Positions 1 to 12,469 are shown, counted from the stretch's first letter. The stretch: DNA of 64,000 nt from Benincasa hispida (GCF_009727055.1 NC_052359.1:21943740-22007739); one strand, 5' to 3'. The notes: generated from the letters alone by a model not told the origin. Numbers and translations are program-made.

Positions 1-96
1 TCCGTGTCCATTCCGCATGCGCTTCGCACAAGATGAATGGGCCGTCTCGCGAAGATCTTCGATAACCTTCGCATTGTCTTGCGTGGAAGGAGCCAT
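1..96 (-). CDS. possible 5' end of a gene leaving the window
   Basis: Reading leftwards from an ATG at 96-94 there are 32 codons without a stop up to the window edge, starting M-A-P-S-T-Q-D-N-A-K. Base composition is more GC-rich than the surrounding repeats and the codons look ordinary for a plant gene. I do not recognise the product. Upstream (higher coordinates) lies a purine/pyrimidine-biased stretch with a long C tract, which could be a 5' untranslated region or promoter. It is too short to exclude chance. It is the only place in the window where non-transposon coding sequence is suggested. Confidence 0.3.
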   Translation of the reverse strand, partial: MAPSTQDNAKVIEDLRETAHSSCAKRMRNGHG

Positions 97-364
97 ATAA
101 CAGAGATTTTGCTTTTCAATCTTGGGTCTTAGGTGTGGGTCGGTTCAAAAATTCCAAAAATCAAGTGTTGCCAAAAGGTGTTGGTTTCCCGCTCGGCGAA
201 ACGTCAAGCAAAAGAACAATTTTGCTTCAAAGCATAAGAGAGCCTTCCATCTATCTCATTCGTTCGTCCCATCATCAGCATCCTTTCTATTTCCACCGTA
301 TGAGGCGCAAAAGGACAGATGGAATTACGTGCCCTTTATGCCCAGTCATTCCGAAGAACACTTG

Positions 365-386
365 CCCCCCCCCCCCCCCCCCCCCC
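365..386. repeat. 22-base poly-C tract
   Basis: An uninterrupted run of 22 C (G on the minus strand). Such a run is prone to length error in sequencing. If the leftward open frame at 1-96 is real, the run lies about 270 bases upstream of its start. The bases around it (100-540) show no other convincing feature. Confidence 0.9.
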
Positions 387-539
387 ATCTTACCTTCTTT
401 CTGTAATGAAAGAAACTCTTTTCTTTACTCAGGCAAAGAAACTATTTCATCGAGCCTCTCTTCGAGACAGTGCCTAGATCAAGTTAATTATTTAATTAAA
501 ATTTTCTCACATTAGTGATTTAAATTAATAGACTTTTTA

Positions 540-690
540 CAAAAAAAAAGTAATGGGGAAAAATTCTCTGTGAGGAACCCAATCCTCGTGAAATCCCCGC
601 CCGATCCTCGTAGAGAATTTCACGGGGATGGGAAATGAAATGGGGAATGGTATCCACGGCCTTGCCTCGCCCCGTGGACATCTCTAAACA
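540..690. repeat. GC-rich repeat-like segment with partial inverted repeats
   Basis: This stretch mixes ATCCCCG and CGGGGAT boxes in opposite orientation between A-rich flanks, and stands out in base composition from the copia remnant next to it. It resembles short GC-rich dispersed elements often seen near plant genes, but I found no clear terminal inverted repeats or target duplication, so its class is left open. Confidence 0.3.
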
Positions 691-1290
691 CTCCAAGACC
701 AATAAATCAGATTTATTGTCTTTAGACATCCTTATCTTTTGGAGAGTAGTGGGATCTATATCAGAACCTAAATAAGCTCCAAGTTCCATTTTCAGAGAAC
801 ACTTCTCTTCCATGAACCTCCATAGAGTTAGCAACACATACTTTCTCTTCCTGGAGTTTAATTTGGGAACTGACATTACTTGTTTTTTCATCCATCCCTC
901 TGTGCTCGAAAAGTAAGAACTGACGTTCAAACAAATCTTGCAACGAGTCCATGATCTTGCGTGCAATGACCATGTTCTCAACCCTTTTGGCCAAAACATT
1001 AGGTATGCTAGCCAAAATGTGAAATTGAGCCAATGAATTAGCCTTCATTCACACCTCATATGCATTACGAACACTTCACGGTGCATCAAGGGTTGAGACT
1101 TGAGGACATTCTTCAACCATGACAAATTTGAGGTTGTTTACCATGAAATACATTTTATTCCACATTATGTAATTGATCAAATTAGAGGCATTAAATGGAA
1201 ATACTAACGCGTTGCTGAAAACAAAAACACATTGACCTACGTTAGGTTTTAAGTAAATACCCGTTGAAAAACATACAACATCCAATAAGG
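690..1290 (-). pseudogene. Ty1/copia gag remnant (element A)
   Basis: Broken capsid gene on the minus strand. The N-terminal part (about 1285-1076) contains VEECPQVSTLDA, matching the start region of the gag genes of elements H (VEECPQVPTVGA) and C. The next piece (about 1048-900) contains LAKRVENMVIARKIMDSL, matching the LAKKHESMVLACEIMESL segment of element B. Further on SDLLVLECL resembles the segment between gag and protease. Frames shift at least twice and no pol sequence follows, so A is 3'-truncated near 690. It is more diverged than the other gag copies and therefore probably older. Confidence 0.65.
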
Positions 1291-3603
1291 TTTAACAAAA
1301 CTAACAAGAACCCCATGTGACATCTAGTTTTACAATGACACTTCAAAGATTTAGGACAAAAGCTGCCGAAGGGAGGTCAATTATCCCTCCTCTGAATTGA
1401 GAATTTCTCAACCAGTCATTAATACCAGAATAACTCTTGCTCCTATAATGACTAGCTATCATTGATTTGGTCAAGAGATCATTAACTTACTTAACAACCT
1501 CCCGTAAGTGTGATCTGCCATTTTAGGCCCTAGAGATCTGCCCTAAGTAGCCAATCAGAAGGGGAAAAATTCGATTGGGGAAAAACCTAAAGCGACCCTA
1601 TCCATTTCTGGAGTTCACTTTAATCTTGATCAACTGCACAAAACCCATCTGAAGGGAGACGCTCCTAGGGTGCCACGAGGGAGTACAGAATGATCTCACG
1701 GTGTAAATCAATGACAGAGACCATAGGACGTGTTGATTCACACCCTTCACCCACTTACTATAAACACTCTCTCCGTCCACCTTGATATTGACTCATGCAA
1801 ATACCATCCGAAGGGGGATGCTCCCAGGGCACCAGAGGCCAAGCATGAATCTCATGGTGTGAACATACAGGGAGAAACGTGAGTGGAATCATAGACATAT
1901 CAGATACATCTCTTCCTCCCACTGAATATTTTATAACCTAGGATTTAGTTTACTTAGAAAAAACACGGCTAAGAATTTTAACTAAGTTACTTTTTAGGAT
2001 TTCCCAAGAGTAACTTTTACCTTGGATAGTTCAAACAACTTTTGATCATCATCCATTAAACTCTTTAACGGAGTCTTTGACCAACTGTTGCATGCTTGCA
2101 GAAAATCTATCTAATTCACCTTTCCAGGTAGATTCCCAGGTAGGGGTGTTCCGTTTTCGTCAGCTTAAGTACCCCAGCCTAGACAGATTTAATACAATTT
2201 TAAACTTTTATGCCAATCAATTTAATACTATTAAACCGATTTAAAAAGATTAAACTAGATTGCTAATCCCATTAGAACCTTTGAACTTAGGTCTATCTCA
2301 ATCCAATTTTAAAACCCTTTTAAAACAATGACTTCACCCTAAGTCCGCATGCAACTCTTTCTTATCGATTTTAGTTCTAATTTCTATTATAACACTTACA
2401 ACAAAAACAACTAAAACCAACCACAACGCAAAGCTAACATATACAAGGCATTCATAATGTTTATAAACAACCTAAGTATCATGCTCAATGCATTGTTCAT
2501 TCATCGCTACCCTTTTATATAACACTTATACAAAACAGAAACGAAACAAGCAAAACATGCTTCCATTCACCCTTATACTACAACGCTTATAATATAAAGA
2601 TGATGCATGATAAAGCTGATTGCATGCCAAAATATAATTCTTATATTTCATGTTGCATGCACATGCTTTCACGTAATTTCTTCATACAATATTATAAAAC
2701 TTATAATACATTATGCATGAATAAATGCACAACCTAAGGTGGGTTTTAAATCTACCTTTGACATAAAAACCTCATACATCTCATGTATAATAAACAAAAA
2801 TGTTGATGAACCGAGTAAAATTGCCTCAAATCCTAAAAAAAAAAAAGCTAACTATTACAAAACAAGGAGTCTCCGGTTCAAACAGGCGAATCAGGTCTTG
2901 AACCGCCGGGCGAAGTCCGTGTCTCCACTGATCGTGTACCAAACACCCCGCGATTGTCAACACGAATGAACAAATGCTTTGCTCAATTATTTACCTACGC
3001 TTCCAGAGCTAAACAATCGTTTAGCAACGATCATGTACCTTTTACTATGCATTGAAGCATGAGGTACGCGATCATGTAGCATGCTTCACAACACAAGCCT
3101 TATACGATCATTTAAACGACTACGATGCGGTGAAGCACGATCGTTGAGCGAGTGCCTTCGTATCATATACTGCGTGATCGTGTAGTCAGTGACTATGCGA
3201 TGAGCATACTAACTACACGATCATTTAATGCCTTATTCTAAACGATGAGAATCAAATTCTCCCACAACGATCGCCTACCTCCAACGTCTACACGATCGGG
3301 CAACCAATACTATGCGATAGAGTAAAAAATTTACCCCATCGTTTAGCATTAGCTAAATGATCGTTTAGTAAATACTACACGATCGTATAAAAAAATCTAC
3401 ACGATCGTTTAGTTAAATCCCAATGATCATTTACCTGAGGCTACACGACACGACCAACTCTTGGTCTTCTTCTTCGATGAGAACTGCATCTCCATGCTTT
3501 GAAACTTTATCATGAACGACTCAACTAACTTAAACACTTTGAATTACAGACTCGAGTGCATGTTAATTATGCCTATAACCCACAGGTGCTAGGATCGAAA
3601 CCT
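1291..3603 (-). other. untranslated leader of copia element A
   Basis: Non-coding sequence between the primer site (3604-3615) and gag. It aligns block by block with the leaders of B (12,470-13,228), H (35,786-37,560) and C (39,836-40,429 plus 48,819-50,333). Shared blocks are a TTTAAGT.GACAGAAA.GGAA segment (here about 2150-2190, minus strand), the duplicated GGCACC/CCCCCT block (about 1650-1690 and 1805-1850), and a TTGAGAAT.TCTCA hairpin-like block (about 1400-1420). From 2980 to 3440 there are many imperfect copies of ACGATCGTTTAG. The reading frames in this interval are short and match nothing. Confidence 0.6.
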
Positions 3604-3615
3604 GGCTTTGATACC
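3604..3615 (-). other. primer-binding site of element A
   Basis: On the minus strand GGTATCAAAGCC begins a few bases after the LTR end. This is the complement of the 3' end of plant initiator-Met tRNA (usual form TGGTATCAGAGC) with one change. It fixes element orientation and the LTR boundary at 3619. Confidence 0.75.
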
Positions 3616-3618
3616 TAT

Positions 3619-5725
3619 TGAAGGAAATCGGACATGAGGATTTTCATGAGCAGCAGAAAGATCATTCCAAATTTTAGTCGTATATAAACATTCATAATTA
3701 CAGTACACAAACGGAAACAACAGGCTATGCACAAAACCGAAGTTACAACATGCTTTACTAAGATCGAAGGAAAGAATAAACATACATTTGAAGACTCATC
3801 TTCAACACCCTTGATCACGAATGCTCATTCACAGCAAGATGACAACACATGAACGCTTGTCCACCATGACCGTAACACAACACTATCAACAAAGAACTCA
3901 AACATCATGATCTCCAAGATCACGAACACTGCGGACTCCACACGAACACCACGAACGACCTTCACATAATCTCGACTATGTCGAGTTGAGTATGACACCA
4001 CCACAATGACTACCTTGGTATTCTCGGTGTGAGAATTTAGAAGTGTGGGCTCTGTGTGAACTTGGTTAGAGGTAGAGACTAGGGGAAGAACAATCGTGTA
4101 AACGATTGAGCAAGTGGGAGATGACAAGGTCAATCGTATAGACGATGCCCAATCGTTTAACAAACGTTATTCGATCGTTTAGCTAAAGCTGTATGATCGT
4201 TTAGCTAATCAGCCAACCAAATGTCTATCATATAGAAACACTCCACGATCGTCTAGTCTCTCCAAGCTATCGTTTAGTAAATGTTATTTACTTGACAGTC
4301 ACTGCGAGAACTTTCCGATAATGGAAACTCAAATGAACAACTATTAAATTTAGGAAAACTTTTTCCTTTGATCTCACGGTTACAATGAAACCACCAATAA
4401 GCTCCCACTCAATTGGTTATTAGAGAAAAAGAGATAATTATCCAATAATTAATATTATTATAAATATATATGATAACCAACTTACCATACTATATTTATA
4501 ACCTATAGTTTTAATACTTCATCTCATGAAGCATATAAACCATAGCTCTTTTTCTATTCCATGGTCCTTAATATAAATCTGATTTAAATTAATCCTCCAC
4601 TAGATGTATCTCATACATTATACCGATCATATCATATATAATCAAATTACCTCTTGTCAATTTGAACATTTCAAATCAACAGTAAGAACTGATTCTCAAC
4701 TTAAATCCATTGAACTACTAAGGGGTCCTTATGGACCTGTAGCTCGAAGCTCTAACGATACGTGAATAACTTATTAAACTCTTTACTCACGAGATCCACC
4801 ATTCGTTAACTGCCAGGCACTCCACTAAAGATCGATAGCTGAACTCTTCTTAACACAGATATATTATGTGTCCATCTTAATTAATCAACAATGCGATAAC
4901 CCTTCACAGATTGCTCTTAAGTACAGCTCAGCAAATAACTGTTATGCCCCTATAGTTACATCTAACTCCTTAAGTATCATTGATCTCTCTAATGAACATA
5001 AGTCATAGTCCTACTATGATTGAGCCCTCTCTTCCAAAGAGAAGTTGTGGTCACTATGTTCAAGCCCCGGAATCAGCCCTTAAGGGAGCAATCTATCTAT
5101 TTGCCTTTCCTTTGGGAAGAAGTGAATTCCATCTTGTGTAACTGAGTTCCCAGTTCCCAAATCAGACAAGTCCCCAAAAAGGTAGGCATGTTGAGTTGGC
5201 AATTTGGCCACTCTCGCCCATACTAATCAAAGGACCACCCTCAAAGGTAGAAGTTCCCAAAACACTCAGGATTGAGGTCATGTCACCTATGGTTGTTTAG
5301 GTGAGATGAAAGTCTCCAGTATCAACGGTGTTATATACAGAGACGAATCATCTCGTGATCCGGCCTTATACAAACTCTTTGCATAGGACACCCCCGCTCA
5401 CATGTCTCCACATGAATGGTCAGGATCTACCATCTATAGTAGTTCACAACACTTGCAAACCTCTACAAAGTAGGTCGTATCCATAGTGTCACAAGGATTA
5501 GGAATCTCTCTTTAATCCTTATAGTATAGACCTATTTAGATTATCAGTTAAGGCATGATCCACTTGTATATCTCATATACATGCTCAAGTTTACATACAA
5601 TAACCATGGAGTTTTGTTTATTGGATATGAGTAAATTCCAGATAAAATAACTCTTATTTTATTCATAGCAATATGTATATTACAAACAATGGGACTTCGG
5701 GAGAATTAGGACACCAATCCTAACA
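3619..5725 (-). mobile_element. 5' LTR of copia element A
   Basis: A 2,107-base LTR on the minus strand, starting TGTTAGGATTGG at 5725 and ending CCTTCA at 3619, directly before the primer site. It shares with the other LTRs of this group the order: CCTAAATC-like start, TTGTAGTTTGTA, a TGTGGAGACAT block, TTTGTATAAGACC, ATAACACCGTT, the CTTTGATTTGTATGGG-like block and ATTCTCAC.C.AGAATA.CAAGGTA near the 3' end. A cluster of ACGATCGTTTAG motifs lies at 4100-4280. Several short reading frames inside it are chance. Confidence 0.85.
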
Positions 5726-6490
5726 GTTGTGATCTAGATAGACTCCATAAAATTCATGTCATGCTTTGAGGTAATTGTGGCATTTGGAGGTTGTTCAAAT
5801 GATCCAAAATTCTCATGCACGATCAGATCATTTGTATAAACTTGATCATGAGTTCCCACTCTCATTTAGTCGTACAGGCACCCTCGGATATTCTAACTAC
5901 ATCATACGAGTAATCTAATGATGGAGTTACATCTGAAACTGAATGGTATTCCATGGCTAAATCATGATTAACATTAATAGATGTAGTAAAAATATTGGGG
6001 GTCGAGTCATTACAACATTAGAAGAAGTTGCAGAGGACGACTTATACACAAGGAATTACTCAGTAATGGGGCCAATTAGATGGGATGGTACTACTATAAC
6101 ATCAAGTATAAGAGAATGATCTATCAAGATAAATGTAGTAACATGTTTGAAGAAAACGCTTCTCCCATGCACGAGTGGATCCTAGTATTCGTGGTTGACA
6201 ACTGGCAAGTAGTTTTTGAGTGACTACCATTTGCAAATGGACACAAGATTAAACCTACACAATAATGACATAGGTAAGCATAATATAACACTAGGGGGTC
6301 AAATACATTTTGCAACAAGATGGTCGTTGAAATTGAGTGGATATAGGACCACCTACGCACTCGAGGAATGTATTTGTCATTCAATTTGTCAATTGTTCTA
6401 CCTTCCAAGGTAGAAAGTGTCCAATATGCCCTTACTTGGAAAAAAAGGACATTGGTAATGTCTTAAGTAATGTATCTACCATTTGTAAAC
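5726..6490. other. spacer between two head-to-head LTRs, unassigned
   Basis: This segment separates the TG end of LTR A (5725) from the TG end of the next LTR (6491). A minus-strand frame of about 36 codons (5985-5860, starting N-V-N-H-D-L-A-M-E-Y-H) and another of 94 codons (6408-6124) are open, but I recognise neither. It may be old host sequence or the remains of a degraded element. Confidence 0.4.
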
Positions 6491-8204
6491 TGTTGGGAAT
6501 GGTATCCTAAATTTCCTTATAGTCTCGTAGTTTGTAACCCTGTAAACATATTGTTATTAATAAAATAAGTGTTATTTTATAAGCATTTACTGAATCCAAT
6601 AACTAAGATCCGATGTTATTTTATGTAAATTTAAATAAGTATGTAGAGACATACAGGTAGATCTTGTTTAAATAATAACCTAAATGGTCTATAGTATATG
6701 GATAAAGGAGGGATACCTTTATCCTGGTGACACTACGGATACGACCCGCTTTGTAGATGTTACAAGTGTTGTAAAGTGCTACAAATGATCTAATCATGAT
6801 CGTTCATGTGGAGACATGCGAACAGGGGATCCTATACAAAAAGTTTGTATAAGACTGAGCTACGAAATGATTAGTCTCTTTATATAACACTGTTGATAAT
6901 AGAGACTTACATTTCACTAGGATAACCATAGGTGACATGACCTGAATCCTAAATGAGTTGTGAACTCCTGCTCATGAAGGCGGTCCTTTGATTTGTATGG
7001 GTAAGAGTGGACAGATTGCCAACTCAACAAGTCTACCACTTTGGGGATTCTTCTGATTGGGGAGCTGGGAACTCGGCTACACAAGACGAAATTCACTCCT
7101 TCCCCGATGCAGGGGTAAGTAGATAAATTACTCCCTTAAGGGCTGATTTCGGGACTTGAACATAGTGGCCACACCCTCTCTTGGGACGAGAGGACTCAGT
7201 CATAGTGAGACTGTGACTTATTGTTCATTAGAGGAATCAGTGATACTTAAAGAGTTAGATATAACTACAGGGGCAAAACGGTAAATTGACCCAACTGTAC
7301 TTACGAGCGATTTGTGAAAGGTCATCGCACTATTGGTTGATTATATCCAATGGGCACAAAAATATATTTGTAGTGTGAAGATTGGAACTGTTGGTCTTTA
7401 GTGGAGTGCTCGACAGTTAACAGATGATGGATATCGTGATTAAAGAGTTTAGTCAGTTATTCACGTACCATTGGAGCTTCAAGCTACATGTTCATAAGGT
7501 CTCCTTGTTAGCTCAATGGATTCAAGTTAGAATCAGATTTTGGGTTAGTTTGAAGTGTTCAAATTAACAAGAGGGAATTTGATTATGTATGATATAATTA
7601 AATTAATTCAATTATACGTGATATAATTGATATGATGTATTTGATACATTATTTGATTGAAGGAATTAATATAAATATGATTTATGTTAAATACCATAAA
7701 ATAGAAAAAGAACTATGATTTATATGTTGCATATGATGCAATATTAAAACTATAGGTTATAAATATAACATGATAAGTTGGTTATTTTATTTATTTATAA
7801 TTTATTAATTATATGATAATTAATATTTCTTTTTCTAGATAGCCGACCTTGAATGGGTGGTTATACACGGTTTTATGGTAACTGTGAGATAAAAAGATTT
7901 TTTTTTTCAAATCATTCAGTTGTATCATCTCACAAGAATTCACTATCGAGTAAAAAGGTTTTACTATACGATAGTTTAACAGAGACTAAACGATCAAGCG
8001 TCGAGTTACTATACGATAGTACTCGTTTCTACACGATCAAGTATCGAGTCTATATGATAGGCTTCTTCTTCTACACGATTGTTTGATCGCATACTTGATC
8101 GTCTACTCGATCGTTCACTTCCTCCATCCCTTTATCTAAAATCATATAGAGCTCACAACTCCTGGATTCTCACACCGAGAATACCAAGGTAATCTTGTGG
8201 TGTG
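6491..8204 (+). mobile_element. copia LTR, 3'-truncated
   Basis: Starts TGTTGGGAATGGTATCCTAAAT and follows the LTR block order of this family through ATTCTCACACCGAGAATACC at about 8165. It is cut at about 8,200 and joined to the leader stub of the minus-strand copy that follows. Between 7960 and 8120 it holds many ACGATCG/ACGATAG motifs like those in LTR A. No primer site follows, so it is either a broken 5' LTR or part of a solo LTR. Confidence 0.75.
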
Positions 8205-8245
8205 CAACAATGAATTTGGAATATCAGAAACCTGGCACTAATACC
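8205..8245 (-). other. leader stub and primer-binding site of a minus-strand copia copy
   Basis: On the minus strand GGTATTAGTGCC (8245-8234) follows the LTR end and resembles the initiator-Met primer site with two changes. About 30 bases of leader, similar to the start of the C leader, follow before the sequence breaks off against the plus-strand LTR. The internal region of this element is otherwise gone. Confidence 0.6.
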
Positions 8246-9007
8246 AATTGAAGGAACTCTTATACAAGAGTACCTATGAGTGGAAGCAGATCTTTCCAAA
8301 ATCATTGTGACAGAATTACCACAATTACATTCACACAAACAGATATGCATTGAACTACTAAATTACCGGCATGCTTAACGATAAACAAACAAGATAACGA
8401 GTAAACATACCAGTTGAAGACTCTCTTCACTACAAATCTCGCTCTCTCCACGAATGGACTCCTTGCGCTCTCTCTAGAATAGCAAGTTTTCGTTTAGCAA
8501 CACTCGATCGTCTACCACGAATGGCTTCACACAAACAGCAGGAAGATGGGGACGACACCACCACTTGAAGCCCTTAGTATTCTTGGAGTGAGAATCCAAA
8601 GAGTGTCCTCTGTTTGGATTTGGTAGAGGGGAGAAGGAAACGGGATCGTATACAACGATCAAGCAAGTGAGAGAAAGGTACGTCTGTTGTATAGACAGGG
8701 TGCTTGATCGTTTAGGTGAGGTACACAATCGTGTAGGAAAAGCTAAGTGAACATCTATACGATCGTTTAGTAAAGCTCGGGCGCTAAGCGATCGTTTAAG
8801 AAAAGGTAAGTGATTGTCTAGTAGATGTGTGCGCATGTAAGCGATTGTTTAGTAAAAGTGAGCTGCTATCGAATAGGCTCTCAATTCACTAAGCGATGGA
8901 CAAAACACTTCGTTGAGCAAAATAAGCACACTACCCGCAAAATGAAAACAATTTTCATGTTATTTTTCAGTTATGAAAACTGAATTGAACTCCCCACTAA
9001 CACACGC

Positions 9008-11012
9008 TGATAACTTGTAGCAATACAAGTTATTTATACTGTTTTAGTTAGATATTGCAGCTAAAAGAAAGAAAAGTTGCGTCGATAGTATGAAAATTGG
9101 CTAAGAAATGCGAGAATTATAAATTGTTGTCAATACACCCACTGACACCAGTGCGATGGTAGAATAGAATGTTTCAAGTCTGTTTTGCAGGAAATCAAGT
9201 CACCGCATGTGTTCATGGCTTAAAGACAAACTGAACAACGCATCTACGTCGCATTGCACCCATCAATCAAGAAGGAGAGACGATCAACGCAATGACGGCA
9301 CATGCGACAATCGATCAAGAGCTTTGCGATCAATGCAATTTCAACTGCATGCGGTAATAAAAAACAACACTGCATGCAGGTAAACGATTGAAGATGTAAG
9401 AAGCAATGCAATTGTGGAGGATGTAGATGTGTGTACAACTGTTAGTTGTGCATTTTTGGCGGGATTGGTTGTGTAACAGAAGGAATATTCACTCCACCAT
9501 TTCAGGAACTGCCTTAACAATAAAGTGGGGACCACAATGTAGAGAGTCAAAGCTTCGCCTATAAATAGCTTCTGCAATTCCATTGAAGAAATATACTCGA
9601 TGCGGGAGACTTTATACTTGTATATTCAGGAATACATAGAAATGTGTATACTGATCTGAGAGAGAGACTGGTCTGAAGCGATTTCCAAAGAAGATCCGGG
9701 AAGAATCAAGAGACAAGGCCAAGAGGTGAGTCTCCGGGCAAGGAATCCTTTCAATCCCCATCATTGAAGCTCTGTATGTAGGTCACTTCTACCAGAAGAG
9801 CAAGCCTGAGAGGGAAGCTCTCCTTTTCATCCAGTTCACACGCCGGCAAGCAAAACCTTTGTCCAGATCTGTGTCAAGATGTTAACACTCTTCTGTATCT
9901 GTTTCTATCTCTTTTTCATCACTTGTACTCATCTTCTTTACTCTATCATTCATACCATGTATCAGACGCTTAATCTTAGTATTAACTGTTATGATCATTT
10001 CCATTATCATCTATCTGTCTATTTCCGTTCATCCATGATTCACGTTCTCCATGATATTTTCTTAATCCCCTTAGTAATTAGTAAGAATTAAGCAAGTAAA
10101 TTAATCTGTGTTAAGGAAATAATTGTGTTTAGCTAAAGCATGCTAGATGACATCTTCACCTGTGAGGGCAGAAGTGAAGATGTTATTCCGCCTATCGAGA
10201 GAGGGTTGGAAGAATGCTTTAACTAAAGCGAGAAGTACTTCCAGAGATGGAAGCAACCTTGCGTTCATCACGTTCATCCCTGTTTCACCATAGAGATATT
10301 GGAACGCGGCCGATCATCGAGAGGTGTACGCCAAGGGAAAGCGGAACCTTAGTTATATCTTTAACGCAATTAACAAACTTGCGATGTTTGTACTATTTAT
10401 TCTTTCTATTTCTGATTCATCCATAAAGACTTGTCATCGTATACCATGATCCTTTGTATAACTTCACAGTCAGTCTCGAACTCAGTATCATGTATCATGA
10501 ATCTTGTATCTTGTATCATATTAGTTTAGGATTTTATTTTCAATGCAATGTTATTTTATCAACGCAACTTTATTTTCATCGCACTCTAGATTCTTGTATA
10601 GACCAATTCTTTATTAATTGTAAAAATCAGTCGCATGTATCACAAAAGTAACACATTAATGAAAACAATCCCTGTGTTCGACCTCGAATTATTCTGAGAA
10701 ACTTGCGTTGGAATTATATTTGGTTTTAGTGCAAGGAAACTTGTGACACACATTACTCTATCGCATACTACAAGCATATAGTTAACAACGTATATTTAGA
10801 AGTAGTATCGCACAAAGTGTGCATGAGCAATAACACAACATAACATTCCATCTTTGTCACCAAGTTTATGTTTTTAATGCGTATACTTGTTCATTCATTC
10901 ATCTTTGTTCATATGCTGTAAGATATAAAAATAGCGTTACAAGTTTATGGCAACATGGGCTTGTAGCACATCATCATGCATGCACAATACGGAATCCATT
11001 TTTAGTGTATCA
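9008..11012 (+). mobile_element. Athila-like gypsy solo LTR with CACGC target duplication
   Basis: A 2,005-base LTR starting TGATAACTTGTAGC and ending GTGTATCA, flanked by the 5-base direct repeat CACGC at 9003-9007 and 11013-11017. Its start resembles the LTR of element E at 60,685 (TGATAATGGGCAGAAATG), and both have a TATAAATA box (here 9560-9567) followed by purine-rich sequence. No internal region or primer site is present, so this is the product of LTR-LTR recombination. It interrupts the copia LTR at 8249-12469, whose two halves rejoin across it. Confidence 0.8.
9560..9567 (+). promoter_or_regulatory. TATA box of the gypsy solo LTR
   Basis: TATAAATA in the middle of the LTR, in the same relative place as TATAAATA at 61192-61199 in element E. 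It probably marks the U3/R boundary, with transcription starting about 30 bases downstream. Inference from position and motif only. Confidence 0.5.
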
Positions 11013-12469
11013 CACGCTTACAAAGAAAACGGTGGCCAATTATCCCATAATTGCCAATTAATAAAAAACAAATATAATAATATTATAATTATAACCTATA
11101 GTTTAATATCATATATCAACCATAGTATTTTCTCCTTTACTAGATATAAATCATATTTATATCCAATTTCCTTCAAATTAATGTATCTCATAAATAAAAT
11201 CAATTATATCATATATGATTAACTAGTTCAATCATATCATATATAACCGAACTCCCTCTTGTCAATTTGAACATTTCAAACTGACATAAAAACTGATTCT
11301 CAACTTGTATCCAAGCTACTAAGGGGACCTTATGGACCTATGGCTCGAAGCTTCAATGGTATGTGAATAGCTGACTGTTTTAGCCACGAGATCCACTATC
11401 TGTTAACTGCCAGACATTCCAATACACTCCGACAGTTGAATTCTTCTTACCACAAATATATTTCTGTGTCCATTCAAATTCGAAATATTAAGATATTTAC
11501 GATATTCTAAATATATTTCAGATATAACCAATCATGAGTACGATAACCCTTCACAGATGCTCATAAGTATAGCTGGGCCAATTTACCGTTTTGCCCCTGT
11601 AGTTACATCTTACTCCTTAAGTACTATTGATCTTTCTAATGAACAATACAACATAGTTCTACTATGTGTGAAAGTACTACTGATCTCTCTAATGAACAAT
11701 ACAACATAGTCCTACTATGTGTGAACACCTCTCGGGCCATGAAAAGGTGTGTGGCACCACATCATTCAAGCCCTGGGATCAGCCCTTAAGGGAGCAATCG
11801 ATCTACTTACCCCTACTTCAGGGAAGGAGTGAATTCCATCTTGTATAATTGAGTTCCCAGCTCCCAAATCAATGAATCCCCAAAGTGGTAGTTTAAGTCG
11901 GTGACCTGGCCACTCATACCCATGCAAATCAAAGAACCGCCCTCAATAGCAGGAGTTCTCAACTCACTCAGGATTGAGGTCATGTTACCTATGGTCATTC
12001 TAGTGGAGTGAAGTTCTCTGTCATGAACGTCGTTATATAACGAGATGTTATCACTTCGTGGTCAGATCTTATACAAACTCTTTGTATAGGACGCCCTCGC
12101 TCGCACATCCTCACATGAATGACCAGGATCAGACCATCTGTAGCAAGTCACAACACTTATAACTTGTTCCACAAAGTGGGCTGCATCCGTAGCGTTACCA
12201 GGATAAGGTTTCCCTCCTATATCGATACACTACATACCATTTTGGTTATCACTTAAGATATGATCCACTTGCATGTCACCACATACATGCTTAAGTTACA
12301 TAATGATAACCAGGGATTTTAGTTTATTGGTTTGTGGTAAAGCAAATAAAACATCCAATGTGCAAAGTCAAGTAGTGAATAAAATATCATATATTATACA
12401 TCACAAGCATTCGTACAAAATGTGTTTACAAACTACAAGACATGAAACTTTAGGGCATCATCCTCAACA

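Larger units (their letters stand above)
8249..12469 (-). mobile_element. copia LTR (minus), split by a gypsy solo LTR
   Basis: The 5' end is TGTTGAGGATGATGCCC at 12469 and the 3' end is at 8249, before the primer site. With the inserted 9,008-11,017 removed, the LTR is about 2.2 kb, close to the 2.1 kb of LTR A. The part at 12,000-12,469 is far more similar to the plus-strand LTR at 16,303-16,720 than to other copies. ACGATCG motifs lie at 8490-8900. The open frame at 12,273-12,536 is a chance LTR frame. Confidence 0.75.

Noticed and set aside
122..515. Two plus-strand open frames across the C tract
   Set aside because: They depend on the 22-C homopolymer (a Pro run) and match no family; coding bias is absent.
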